Assembly (NCBI GenBank): GCA_947503245.1
Contig: CANNCV010000001.1
Span: forward strand, 619,501 to 683,500
From: an uncultured Sphingomonadaceae bacterium
GTDB taxonomy: Bacteria > Pseudomonadota > Alphaproteobacteria > Sphingomonadales > Sphingomonadaceae
Reading direction: 5' to 3'
DNA: 64,000 nt
Shown: piece after piece, positions 48,998 through 57,968 of the stretch
How the letters are laid out: each line of letters opens with the position of its first letter
How positions within the stretch are numbered: the first letter of the stretch is position 1
Program-made: the position numbers and the translations under genes
The notes under the pieces: model-generated
The model's database searches: none
What the model was told of the DNA's origin: nothing
The model's input: only the letters and a program-made list of their open reading frames with translations

Positions 48998-50326
48998 TTA
49001 TTCAGAGCGCTGGAAACTGGCGACGAAAAAGCCGTCAAGTCCGCCTTGATCTTCCATCATGCCGGGCAGAATTCGCAGACAGCCATTATCATTGGCTGTT
49101 ATGCCTTGGGGCAGGGTATTAGCGGGCAGCTCCTTAAGTGTAAAATTGCTGTGTTTCTCAAGGAAATATTGCACCTGCTGCTCGCCTTCTTCTGGCTCCA
49201 GAGAACATACGGCGTAAACCAGCTGCCCGCCCGGCTTGACCCATTTTGCAGCACGGTCCAGCAATGTACGCTGTAAACTGGTCAGCTTTTCAGTTTCATT
49301 CTCGCCAATACGATAGAGCACATCGGGGTTACGCCTATAGGTGCCGGTGGCCGTGCAGGGGGCGTCCAGCAAGATGGCATCGCTGGCTGTAGGAGCCTCC
49401 CAAACCCGCAAATCTGTGGTCACAATATCGGCTTTAAGGCCAGTGCGATCGAGGTTTTCCTGCAATCGCTTCAGCCGTTTTTTGGAGGAATCCAAAGCGG
49501 TTACGTTCCAGCCTTGTGCAGCCAGTTGCATGGTTTTACCGCCCGGTGCCGCACATAAATCCAGCACGGTTCTGCCTTCGCCCTCTCCCAATAGGCGGGC
49601 GGGCAGGCTGGCGGCAAGATTTTGCACCCAATAATCGCCAACATTAAAGTCTGGATCATCGCTCAGCCTTACGCCCTCAGCAAGCCGCAAATGCCCTGCG
49701 GCCATGCTGATGGCCCCCAGTTTTTCCGCCAACATATCTGTTTTATCTGCATCGCGCACAGTCAGGTCGATGGGCGGCGCTTTGGCAAAGCCTTTGCGTG
49801 CTTTGACTGTCATGTCATCGCCCCATGCTTGTTGCCAGCGCTCTTGCACCTCGGGTGGCAGCCATGGCGGATCAGGCAATAGGCTTTCATTCTCTAAGGC
49901 TGCGCGTTGTTTGTCTATTGCAGAGAAAACACCATGCGCCAATCGGCGTGGGCCACCTGCTAATAGGGGCAGACCAGTGGCGATAACGGCATGGGCTGGT
50001 GTGCCAAGTATCAGTGATTGCGCCAACATGAGCCGCAGCACAAAGCGTGGCCGTGCATGTTCGGCCAACGGTTTTTTCATCGCTCCGTCGAGCAGTTCGT
50101 CCAATCCGCCCAAATTGCGCAAAGTTTCTGCAACTATGGCGAGCGCGAAAGCCGCATCGTCACTGCGCGTCAATTTTTTGCAGGCGGTATTTTGCGCGAC
50201 ATCAAGCGTGTCGCCGCGTCTCAGAACAGATTCCAGCATGGCCAAAGCAGCGCGGCGAGTTTCAACACCGCTGCTTTCGTCTTTGGGGTTACGCTCTGGT
50301 TTTGCTGAACTGTCCGGCCTAGTCAT
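48998..50326 (-). CDS. rsmB: RsmB-type 16S rRNA cytosine-C5 methyltransferase
   Basis: VLDLCAAPGGKTMQLAAQGWNVTALD; LLDAPCTATGTYRRNPD; LVYAVCSLEPEEGE. Confidence 0.93.
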   Translation of the reverse strand: MTRPDSSAKPERNPKDESSGVETRRAALAMLESVLRRGDTLDVAQNTACKKLTRSDDAAFALAIVAETLRNLGGLDELLDGAMKKPLAEHARPRFVLRLMLAQSLILGTPAHAVIATGLPLLAGGPRRLAHGVFSAIDKQRAALENESLLPDPPWLPPEVQERWQQAWGDDMTVKARKGFAKAPPIDLTVRDADKTDMLAEKLGAISMAAGHLRLAEGVRLSDDPDFNVGDYWVQNLAASLPARLLGEGEGRTVLDLCAAPGGKTMQLAAQGWNVTALDSSKKRLKRLQENLDRTGLKADIVTTDLRVWEAPTASDAILLDAPCTATGTYRRNPDVLYRIGENETEKLTSLQRTLLDRAAKWVKPGGQLVYAVCSLEPEEGEQQVQYFLEKHSNFTLKELPANTLPQGITANDNGCLRILPGMMEDQGGLDGFFVASFQRSE

Positions 50327-50385
50327 CTTCGCGGCCTAGGAGGGTTTTGCGATTATGGAAACCGATAACCGCAAAATATGCCATA

Positions 50386-51375
50386 TTAGTCGCGGCGCAG
50401 CGGGTCCAACGCACTAGAAGACCGTGCTTTCTTACGATTATTTGCCGCAGACTTTGGAACGGAAACCTCATGGCTTTTGCTGCCTTTGTGGCGATGTACT
50501 TGCGCAGTTGCCCAATCGTCATGGGTCATATCATTGGTTTGCGGCATGACAGATGATTGCCCCATATGCTGGGCAATATCTTGTAGCGCGGCAATGCGAT
50601 CACCTGTATCGGGATGGGTTGAGAACATGCTCCGCAGGCCAGCCGGCACGATATAGAGTTGGGCCGCAGCGGGTACGCGCTCGCTGACCGGATTAGGGAT
50701 GCGCTGCGCTTCCCCCGAAATTTTCGCCAGCGCCGATGCCAGTGCCAATGGCTTGCCGCTTATTTCAGCGCCGCCTGCATCTGCGCCGAATTCGCGCGTA
50801 CGACTAATGGCCATTTGTACAATCATGGCAGCCATAGGCGCAACAAATACGGCCAGCAGACCAGCAATGCCTGCACCGCGGTCACGGAAGAACAGGCCGA
50901 AATTGGCGATCATCGATATCGCGCCGGCAATAGTTGCCACCATGGTCATAATCAGCGTGTCGCGATTTTTCACATGCGCCAGTTCATGCGCCATAACGCC
51001 TTCAACTTCGTCTTGGTTCAGCATGCTGAGCAAGCCTGTTGTCGCAGCGACAGCGGCATTGTCTGGGTTGCGCCCTGTTGCAAAAGCATTGGGGTGTTGA
51101 CTATCGATAATATAGACTTTGGGCATAGGCAGGCCGCCATTTTGTGCCAGATTTTGCACCATATTATAAAATTCAGGATTGGAAGCCGGTGTCACTTCGC
51201 GCGCATTGTGCATACGCAGGACAATTTTGTCTGCGTTCCACAGGCTGAACAGGTTCATACCCGCTGCAACAAGCAGGGCCAAGAAGGCACCGCCCGGGCC
51301 ACCTAATGTGTAGCCCAATGCCATGAAGATAGCTGTAATCGCCGCCAGCAACATTACCGTCTTCACCTGATTCAT
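50386..51375 (-). CDS. htpX: Zinc metalloprotease HtpX
   Basis: [33 protein letters not shown]-type motif; [14 protein letters not shown]. Confidence 0.95.
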   Translation of the reverse strand: MNQVKTVMLLAAITAIFMALGYTLGGPGGAFLALLVAAGMNLFSLWNADKIVLRMHNAREVTPASNPEFYNMVQNLAQNGGLPMPKVYIIDSQHPNAFATGRNPDNAAVAATTGLLSMLNQDEVEGVMAHELAHVKNRDTLIMTMVATIAGAISMIANFGLFFRDRGAGIAGLLAVFVAPMAAMIVQMAISRTREFGADAGGAEISGKPLALASALAKISGEAQRIPNPVSERVPAAAQLYIVPAGLRSMFSTHPDTGDRIAALQDIAQHMGQSSVMPQTNDMTHDDWATAQVHRHKGSKSHEVSVPKSAANNRKKARSSSALDPLRRD

Positions 51376-51419
51376 CGCGTTATTTCATCCTTATGCAAGA
51401 CATATAAAAGGGCATAGGC

Positions 51420-51476
51420 ATATGGTGGTTTTGCAATCACCATTTCGCTGCCTATATATCCTAATATGGTGGTTTT
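51420..51476. repeat. Two 13-bp direct repeats upstream of htpX
   Basis: ATATGGTGGTTTT at 51420-51432 and 51464-51476. Confidence 0.6.
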
Positions 51477-51587
51477 CTGCCATATTACAATCATGGTGCA
51501 TTTGCGGTGAACACGGTTTTTTAGCCACATGCTGCGATTAACATGATTGCGCAAAGGGCAAAGAGACGTAGTAAAAGGGCGAGATAT

Positions 51588-51788
51588 ATGGCGAAAGAGC
51601 AATCGAAACTGCCAAAAGACATAGAGCGTATGACCAAGCGTCCGGCACATATTGCTGCGCCTGCCCATTGGTCTGATGACCCTGCACCCGATGTTAAACC
51701 GGGTGGTTCATCCTCATCAGAACAAGCAGAAAAAAGCCCGACCCGCTATGGTGATTGGGTTTATAAAGGCATTGCCATCGACTTTTAG
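51588..51788 (+). CDS. DUF1674 / succinate dehydrogenase assembly factor 4 family
   Basis: C-terminal ...SPTRYGDWVYKGIAIDF is diagnostic; start revised to 51588. Confidence 0.88.
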   Translation: MAKEQSKLPKDIERMTKRPAHIAAPAHWSDDPAPDVKPGGSSSSEQAEKSPTRYGDWVYKGIAIDF

Positions 51789-51808
51789 GTGGTCATTTTT
51801 TGGGTTTG

Positions 51809-53359
51809 TCAGACACGGCCTGATTTTAACCGGCGGCGCTGAACCGATGACCCCAAATTCATGGCTTCGCGATATTTAGCAACGGTCCGCCGAGCGAGAT
51901 CATAGCCTTGCTCGCCCAACATTTTGACCAGCTTGTCATCTGAGAGGATTTTCTTCGGATCCTCATTATCTATCAAGGTCTTCAGAGCATTTTTGACGGC
52001 TTCGGACGATACCGCATCACCGCCATCTGATGATGAAATGCCCGAAGAGAAAAAATATTTCAGCTCAAAAACACCGCGATCACAGGTCAGATATTTATTG
52101 CTGGTGACGCGCGATATTGTGGATTCGTGCATCTCCACTTTCTCGGCAATTTCACGCAGCGTCAGCGGTTTCAAATGCGCCACCCCCTGTTTGAAAAAGT
52201 CTTCTTGCCGCCGGACCAATTCAGTCGCCACTTTGGTGATTGTGCGCTGCCTCTGATCCAGTGTGCGCACCAGCCATTGTGCATCTGCCAAGCACTCATT
52301 CAGCCATGCTTGCGAATTCTTGTCCTGCACACCATCGACCAGTTCGCTATGATAGCTGCGGTTTATGAGGATACGCGGCAGGTTTGCAGGGTTAAGTTGA
52401 ACCTTCCACCCATTATGCGTTTCGCTGATGATGACGTCAGGAACGACTGGTGCTGCCATATCATTGGCAAATATGCTGCCCGGCCGCGGTTGATAGGCGC
52501 GCAGTTCATTGATCATATCGATAATATCATCTTCATCGAGGCGGCAAATACGCTTGAGCCGAGGAATATCTCGCCGCGCCACAAGATCGAGATTTTTCAG
52601 CATGCGTTCCATGGCCGGGTCATAACGATTGGCCTCTTTCGCCTGTATCGTAAGACATTCGGCCAGGTCGCGTGCGCCCACTCCGCTAGGGTCCATTGTA
52701 TGTATGACGCCGAGCACTGCCTCAACATTGGACACACCTATGCCCAATTGGTCGGCAATATCGTGCAAACTGCTCTGCAAATAACCATTTTCATCAATAT
52801 TGCTGATCAGCATTTCCGCAATAAACATATCAGCATCGGCCAGCATTGTGCCGGCCTGTTGGCGCAAATGGTCGGCCAATGATGGTGTTTCGGCATGGCG
52901 CGCTTCAATATCCGGTAAAGATCCATCACCAGCAGCGGAGCCTGTCGCTGGTCCGCCAATTTCCCCAATCGCTTCGGAAACACCGTCATTGACGCAATCA
53001 TGATGAAAGACATCTTCTGCGCTGCTGTCGAGTGGTTGATCGCTTTGCCCTGCGCCTTCCGCGATGAGCATGTCTGCCGTGGCTATATTGTCATCGCCAA
53101 AGTCACTGCCACCATCCAGTGCATCACCATCCGGACTATCACTATTTGGCGTTTCAACAGGCGTTATCGCATCGGTTTCAGCGCTGGCTGATGCCGCTTC
53201 GCTCTCTTGTTCCAACAAAGGGTTTTTCTCAATCTCTTCGCGCAGATATTCCTGCATCTCAAGATTGGATAAGGTCAGCAGCTTCACCGCCTGCTGCATT
53301 TGCGGCGTCATTACCAGTGATTGTTTTTGCCTCAGGTCGAGGCGAGGTGCGAGCGCCAT
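51809..53359 (-). CDS. rpoN: RNA polymerase sigma-54 factor
   Basis: LDLRQKQSLVMTPQMQQAVKLLTLSNLEMQEYLREEIEKNPLLE; RPGSIFAND; C-terminal ARRTVAKYREAMNLGSSVQRRR RpoN box. Confidence 0.97.
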   Translation of the reverse strand: MALAPRLDLRQKQSLVMTPQMQQAVKLLTLSNLEMQEYLREEIEKNPLLEQESEAASASAETDAITPVETPNSDSPDGDALDGGSDFGDDNIATADMLIAEGAGQSDQPLDSSAEDVFHHDCVNDGVSEAIGEIGGPATGSAAGDGSLPDIEARHAETPSLADHLRQQAGTMLADADMFIAEMLISNIDENGYLQSSLHDIADQLGIGVSNVEAVLGVIHTMDPSGVGARDLAECLTIQAKEANRYDPAMERMLKNLDLVARRDIPRLKRICRLDEDDIIDMINELRAYQPRPGSIFANDMAAPVVPDVIISETHNGWKVQLNPANLPRILINRSYHSELVDGVQDKNSQAWLNECLADAQWLVRTLDQRQRTITKVATELVRRQEDFFKQGVAHLKPLTLREIAEKVEMHESTISRVTSNKYLTCDRGVFELKYFFSSGISSSDGGDAVSSEAVKNALKTLIDNEDPKKILSDDKLVKMLGEQGYDLARRTVAKYREAMNLGSSVQRRRLKSGRV

Positions 53360-53442
53360 AGCAGCAGCTACCAACCTTTACTGAAAGCGCGGCTTCCAGT
53401 GATGGGCAGGCAGAAATGATGCTGATCGGTCATATACCCTAT

Positions 53443-54246
53443 TTATAGGGCAAACCCTTCACCTAGGTAAAGGCGTCTAACATTCTCATCTGCAACTAGT
53501 GCTTCAGGAGTGCCAGAAAACAACACTTGACCATCATATATGATGCAGGCGCGATCAACGATATCCAGTGTTTCACGCACATTATGGTCTGTGATCAACA
53601 CGCCAATAGAACGCGATTTCAATTGAATCACCAGATCGCGAATGTCGGAAATGGAGATCGGATCAATGCCTGCAAATGGCTCGTCGAGCAGCATGATGGA
53701 GGGGTTGGCCGCCAATGCACGCGCAATTTCACAGCGCCGCCTTTCGCCACCAGAAAGCGCCATCGCGGCTGCATCGCGCAATTTGGTCAAGCCAAATTCA
53801 TCCAGCAGTTTTTCCAGCATATTTTGACGCTCTTGCGCCACTGGTTCCGCCATTTCCAGCACGGCCATGATATTTTGTTCAACCGTCATGCCGCGAAAGA
53901 TTGAGGTTTCCTGCGGCAAATAGCCCAAACCCAATATTGCGCGGCGGTACATTGGCAGCGCGGTAATATTTTCGCCATCAAGCATGATGCGGCCAGCATC
54001 GGGCTTTACCAGACCCATAATCGAATAAAAGCAGGTCGTCTTGCCGGCGCCATTAGGGCCGAGCAATCCAACAACTTCCCCTTTTGCGACCGAGAGGGAA
54101 ATGTCAGTCAGAATGGCGCGGCGGTCGTAGCTTTTGGCGATTGACACTACCGCCAAACCATCTTCCAACGCTTCCGGGCGTAAGGCAGGCTCATGCAAGT
54201 GATTGGCAGAGATGCCAACGGCGGCAAGGTTTACAGAATCATCCAT
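53443..54246 (-). CDS. lptB: LPS export ABC transporter ATP-binding protein LptB
   Basis: LLGPNGAGKTTCFYSIMGLVKPDAGRIMLDGENIT; LSGGERRRCEIARALA; LLDEPFAGIDPISI. Confidence 0.97.
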   Translation of the reverse strand: MDDSVNLAAVGISANHLHEPALRPEALEDGLAVVSIAKSYDRRAILTDISLSVAKGEVVGLLGPNGAGKTTCFYSIMGLVKPDAGRIMLDGENITALPMYRRAILGLGYLPQETSIFRGMTVEQNIMAVLEMAEPVAQERQNMLEKLLDEFGLTKLRDAAAMALSGGERRRCEIARALAANPSIMLLDEPFAGIDPISISDIRDLVIQLKSRSIGVLITDHNVRETLDIVDRACIIYDGQVLFSGTPEALVADENVRRLYLGEGFAL

Positions 54247-54267
54247 TATGCAATTGTCATTCCCGGC

Positions 54268-54858
54268 TTATTGCGGTGCATCTTGCGCATCGCCGCGTTG
54301 TGGAACAGCAAAACTGCCACTGACGCGGCCCTGATTGGAGGCACCTGCACCGGAGCCTGACCGTCCGACTCTGCCATCGACGCTGGAAACACCTGTTGTC
54401 AGATCGATGGTCAGTCGTTCGCCGGTCAATGTGTCACCGCCGCGATTGAGGCGGACATTGCCAATCATGGTGATAATGCGCCGGTTAAGGTCATAAATGG
54501 CATTTTCGCCCTGTGCACGGGTATCGCCTTTGCTGATATCCACGCCGCCTACAGCGTCAATGCGGCTAATATCCGTCGATCCAACATCGCTAAACGCCAC
54601 TGTAACGCGGGCTGCTCGTAACCTCAGACCGGCTTGTTGTAAATCAGCGCCGCCTGACAGAACAACCCGATCCTGCCTTTGTTGCAGCTCAATACGCCCG
54701 GCATCAAAAGACACTGGCGCATTGCTGTTGTGTGTAAACAATGCCTGCGCGCGGATGGTGCTTGGCGTTATGACCAGCATCAGCGCGGCAATCGGCAGAA
54801 TCGCACCCATGATGAACAATATGGATCGAAAAAGTGGCTGGCGGATCTGATGGGTCAT
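54268..54858 (-). CDS. lptA: LptA/OstA family LPS transport protein
   Basis: Signal peptide; OstA-like repeats (SKGDTRAQGENAIYDLNRRIITMIGNVRLNRGGDTLTGERLTIDL). Confidence 0.9.
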   Translation of the reverse strand: MTHQIRQPLFRSILFIMGAILPIAALMLVITPSTIRAQALFTHNSNAPVSFDAGRIELQQRQDRVVLSGGADLQQAGLRLRAARVTVAFSDVGSTDISRIDAVGGVDISKGDTRAQGENAIYDLNRRIITMIGNVRLNRGGDTLTGERLTIDLTTGVSSVDGRVGRSGSGAGASNQGRVSGSFAVPQRGDAQDAPQ

Positions 54859-54910
54859 AATGTGAAGCCTGATAAGCGTTAGGGAATATGGAGATATTGC
54901 ACTTGGTGTA

Positions 54911-55549
54911 TTATCGCAAGCGTCCTTGCTCTATCCTGAGTTTTGCGTTGCCTTCCAGAGTAACTGTGCGGGCTTCCAGGTCAGAACGTAAGCTGTCTGC
55001 CTCAAATGTCCCCATTGGCGTTCGACCATTGACGCGGCCGCGGCTTTTCAATGACCGTTCGCGCAGATCAAGATCGACATCGCGTGTGACAAGACGATAT
55101 CCATTTTCGCTCTCGAAAAGTACCGGACCGATAATCTCGACCTGCTCACCCTCAATATCATATTCGCCCTTATCGGCCTTTAATTCACCCGGGCCAGATT
55201 CAAATAACAGGCGCGCGGTAAGCTCTGATAGTTCAACAATGGGAATGTCAGAGCTGCGCTGAATGGCTTCCCCGGCTTGCAGCGTAAAGGGTCGGTCGCG
55301 GCTATCTTTACCACGATAAATAGCATCAGCGACGCGCATGGCCTCTGGAGCAATTTCCACCGTGTCTTTGTCTAAAAGGAAGCTTAGCTCGGAACGTTGC
55401 AGCAACGGGGCCAGCACCAGGAAGGCAAATAATCCACCAATCGCAGCTGGCAAAGCACCGCGCAAAAAGCGTATTATTCTGTCATGATTTCCGTCAGGTG
55501 CAGCAGAGTCCTGCCGCTGCGTTCGCCTTTGTTGCGCGATTTCGGTCAT
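54911..55549 (-). CDS. lptC: LPS export system protein LptC
   Basis: N-terminal TM, beta-repeat region; immediately upstream of lptA-lptB. Confidence 0.88.
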   Translation of the reverse strand: MTEIAQQRRTQRQDSAAPDGNHDRIIRFLRGALPAAIGGLFAFLVLAPLLQRSELSFLLDKDTVEIAPEAMRVADAIYRGKDSRDRPFTLQAGEAIQRSSDIPIVELSELTARLLFESGPGELKADKGEYDIEGEQVEIIGPVLFESENGYRLVTRDVDLDLRERSLKSRGRVNGRTPMGTFEADSLRSDLEARTVTLEGNAKLRIEQGRLR

Positions 55550-55641
55550 GCTGCGTACCTGTTATCCGGTATTCTGGCTGACGAGGCGCGACATTGCGTA
55601 TCGATATAGGCCATCATCCCATAATGCTTGAGCGTGATATA

Positions 55642-56259
55642 TTAGCTATGTGCAAAAATATCAATCTCTGGCCAGCCGATCAGATCCAGTTCCGCGCGGT
55701 GCGGCAGAAAGTCGAAACAGGCCTGCGCTATTTCCATGCGCCCCTCGCGCTCTAGACGGACGATAAGCTGTTCGCGCAGAGCATGCAGAAACCGTACATC
55801 ACTGGCGGCATATTCGCGCTGCGCATCGGACAGTTCGGGCGCACCCCAATCGCTGGATTGTTGCTGCTTGGAAATATCTTTGCCCAGCAATTCGCGCACC
55901 AGTTCCTTTAAGCCATGCCGGTCCGTATAGGTACGGATAAGCCGAGATGCGATCTTGCTGCAAAACACAGGTGCAGCGACAACGTCCAGATAATGAGAGA
56001 TAGCGGCCAAATCAAAGCGGCCGAAATGGTAAAGTTTTACGCGTTCCGGATCTGCCAGTATCTGGCGCAAATTTGGTGCCGCATAATCGCTATTCGGCCC
56101 GAAGCGAATTAGGTGTTCATCATCGCCGCCATCAGAAATTTGGACAACACATAAACGGTCGCGATGGGTTTGCAGCCCCATGGTTTCAGTGTCTACTGCA
56201 ACATCACCTGATGCCAGAACACCTGCTGGCAGATCTTCTTCATGGAAAAAAACGCTCAA
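55642..56259 (-). CDS. rnd: Ribonuclease D / 3'-5' exonuclease
   Basis: VAVDTETMGLQTHRDRLCVVQIS DEDD motif; YAASDVRFLHALREQL. Confidence 0.93.
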   Translation of the reverse strand: MSVFFHEEDLPAGVLASGDVAVDTETMGLQTHRDRLCVVQISDGGDDEHLIRFGPNSDYAAPNLRQILADPERVKLYHFGRFDLAAISHYLDVVAAPVFCSKIASRLIRTYTDRHGLKELVRELLGKDISKQQQSSDWGAPELSDAQREYAASDVRFLHALREQLIVRLEREGRMEIAQACFDFLPHRAELDLIGWPEIDIFAHS

Positions 56260-56815
56260 TGAATCGCTCCTGAAATTGTTGGCCTGAGTTACTGAAAAAT
56301 TATGAGTAAATCATGATCTCAGTTCAATATGCTCTTCCGTTCTATGCACTGTATTGGCAACAGAATAAACATGATTGTCACATTTGTTACCTATTTAAAA
56401 GCGGATATTGCCGACAATGTATATGGGCAATTAACGGTCAGATAATATCGGATTCACAATGGTTTGAAGCTGGTGATAGCTGGTTTTATCCATATTAACC
56501 GAGCAGGCTCAGACAGTCCCTGCATCATCAGCCCGCAAAAAAGCAACTATGCCATGCTAAAACATTCGCTAATTTGGATTTTTTGGGTTATACAGAGTCG
56601 CAATATCTTCTGGCTGAACGGCTGCTTCCTGATTAGGAAAATTCCCAAAGGCTGGCATTGCCTCTGTTGCTAACAATTTTGCCGTAACACCTATCCGGCA
56701 TTGCATATTGACAGAGGCATGTAAAAAAGTTGGGAATGTTTTTCCACACGACAGATGTTTTGTTCGTCCGGGGGCAACTGTCGACTATAATTGGGCGTGA
56801 ATGAGTAGTTATATT

Positions 56816-57577
56816 ATGGGTTTTGATAGAGGCCGGCGTGGCAGAGGTCGTGACAAGCGGGACGGATTTGGCGAAGATGATTTCGGTGGTTTCCCACCCC
56901 CAGGTGACGCATTTGGCGGCGGATATAATCGCGGCAATGACAATCGTGGTAACGATAATCGTGGCGGTGGTTATAATCGCGGCGGTGGCGGCGGCGGTTA
57001 TGGCCGTGACAATGCCGGCGGCGGTGGCGGCTATGAGCCTCGCGGCGGTGCTGGTGGCGGCGGTGGTCGCCCAGGCGGCGGCATGCCAGCACAGGTTGTT
57101 GGCGAAGGCACTGGCACGGTAAAATTCTTTAATGGCGGCAAAGGTTTCGGCTTTATTCAGCGTGATGGCGGCGGAGACGATGTCTTTGTTCATATCAGCG
57201 CTGTTGAGCGGGCTGGATTGACAGGCCTTGCCGAAGGACAAAAGCTGGAATTCACATTGATCGACCGCGGCGGTAAAGTATCGGCCAGCGATCTGAAAAT
57301 TGATGGTGAAGTCATTCCTGTAGAAGCTGCTGCGGCCCCACCGAAGCGTGAACTTACGGGTGAACGCGTTGGCGGTACGGTGAAGTTCTTTAATGCTATG
57401 AAAGGCTTTGGCTTCATACAGCGTGATGACGGCCAGCCAGATGCATTTGTGCATATCTCTGCTGTCGAACGCTCAGGAATGTCCGGCCTTGAAGAGGGTG
57501 ACCGGCTTGACTTTGATCTTGAAGTTGATCGCCGAGGCAAATATTCCGCGGTTAATCTGGCGGCTAAGCAAGACTGA
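56816..57577 (+). CDS. Cold-shock-domain protein: RGG/Gly-rich N-terminus plus two CSDs
   Basis: [13 protein letters not shown]...[27 protein letters not shown] then [32 protein letters not shown] and [32 protein letters not shown]. Start 56801 or 56816. Confidence 0.92.
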   Translation: MGFDRGRRGRGRDKRDGFGEDDFGGFPPPGDAFGGGYNRGNDNRGNDNRGGGYNRGGGGGGYGRDNAGGGGGYEPRGGAGGGGGRPGGGMPAQVVGEGTGTVKFFNGGKGFGFIQRDGGGDDVFVHISAVERAGLTGLAEGQKLEFTLIDRGGKVSASDLKIDGEVIPVEAAAAPPKRELTGERVGGTVKFFNAMKGFGFIQRDDGQPDAFVHISAVERSGMSGLEEGDRLDFDLEVDRRGKYSAVNLAAKQD

Positions 57578-57653
57578 TTGCGAGAGGCTCTAGCCTCTAA
57601 ACGCAGGCAGATAGAGCGTTAAATGGCCAATACTATATTGGCTACAGATATTA

Positions 57654-57687
57654 GAAAAAGGGGAGGGCGATTGCTCTCCCTTTTTTT
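57654..57687 (+). terminator. Intrinsic terminator after cold-shock gene
   Basis: AAAAGGGGAGGGC-GATT-GCTCTCCCTTTTTTT. Confidence 0.75.
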
Positions 57688-57916
57688 GTTGTGATTATAT
57701 CGCGTTTATAAAATGCGAATATCATACATGCTGCATACAGGAGGCGCATTGGAACTGGTCTTATATCGGTACTAGCAGGTTCGCTTGATGTAACGCCATT
57801 CCGTCTCTTCTCGCACTCCAATATTATCTGCTTTCATTGAACGAAGGTGGTTTGGCTAAGTGGCGCTAGGGATAGAACTGTGTAGCTGGCTCCAACGATA
57901 TATTATGAGGCCAAAC

Positions 57917-57943
57917 AAAAAGGGCGCCCCGAAGGAGCGCCCT
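57917..57943 (-). terminator. Intrinsic terminator of the autotransporter gene
   Basis: Minus strand AAGGGCGCTCC-TTCG-GGGCGCCCTTTTT, GC-rich stem with UUCG loop and T-run. Confidence 0.8.
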
Positions 57944-57968
57944 TGATGATATAGATGTATCAGTCAGA

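Noticed and set aside
56313-56498. 61-aa aromatic/Cys-rich ORF in the long spacer before the cold-shock gene
   Set aside because: No SD and no recognisable pattern; expected by chance in AT-rich spacer.
56633-57454. 273-aa minus-strand ORF opposite the cold-shock gene
   Set aside because: Ala/Thr/Ile-rich antisense of Gly-rich codons; CSD reading on the plus strand is clear.
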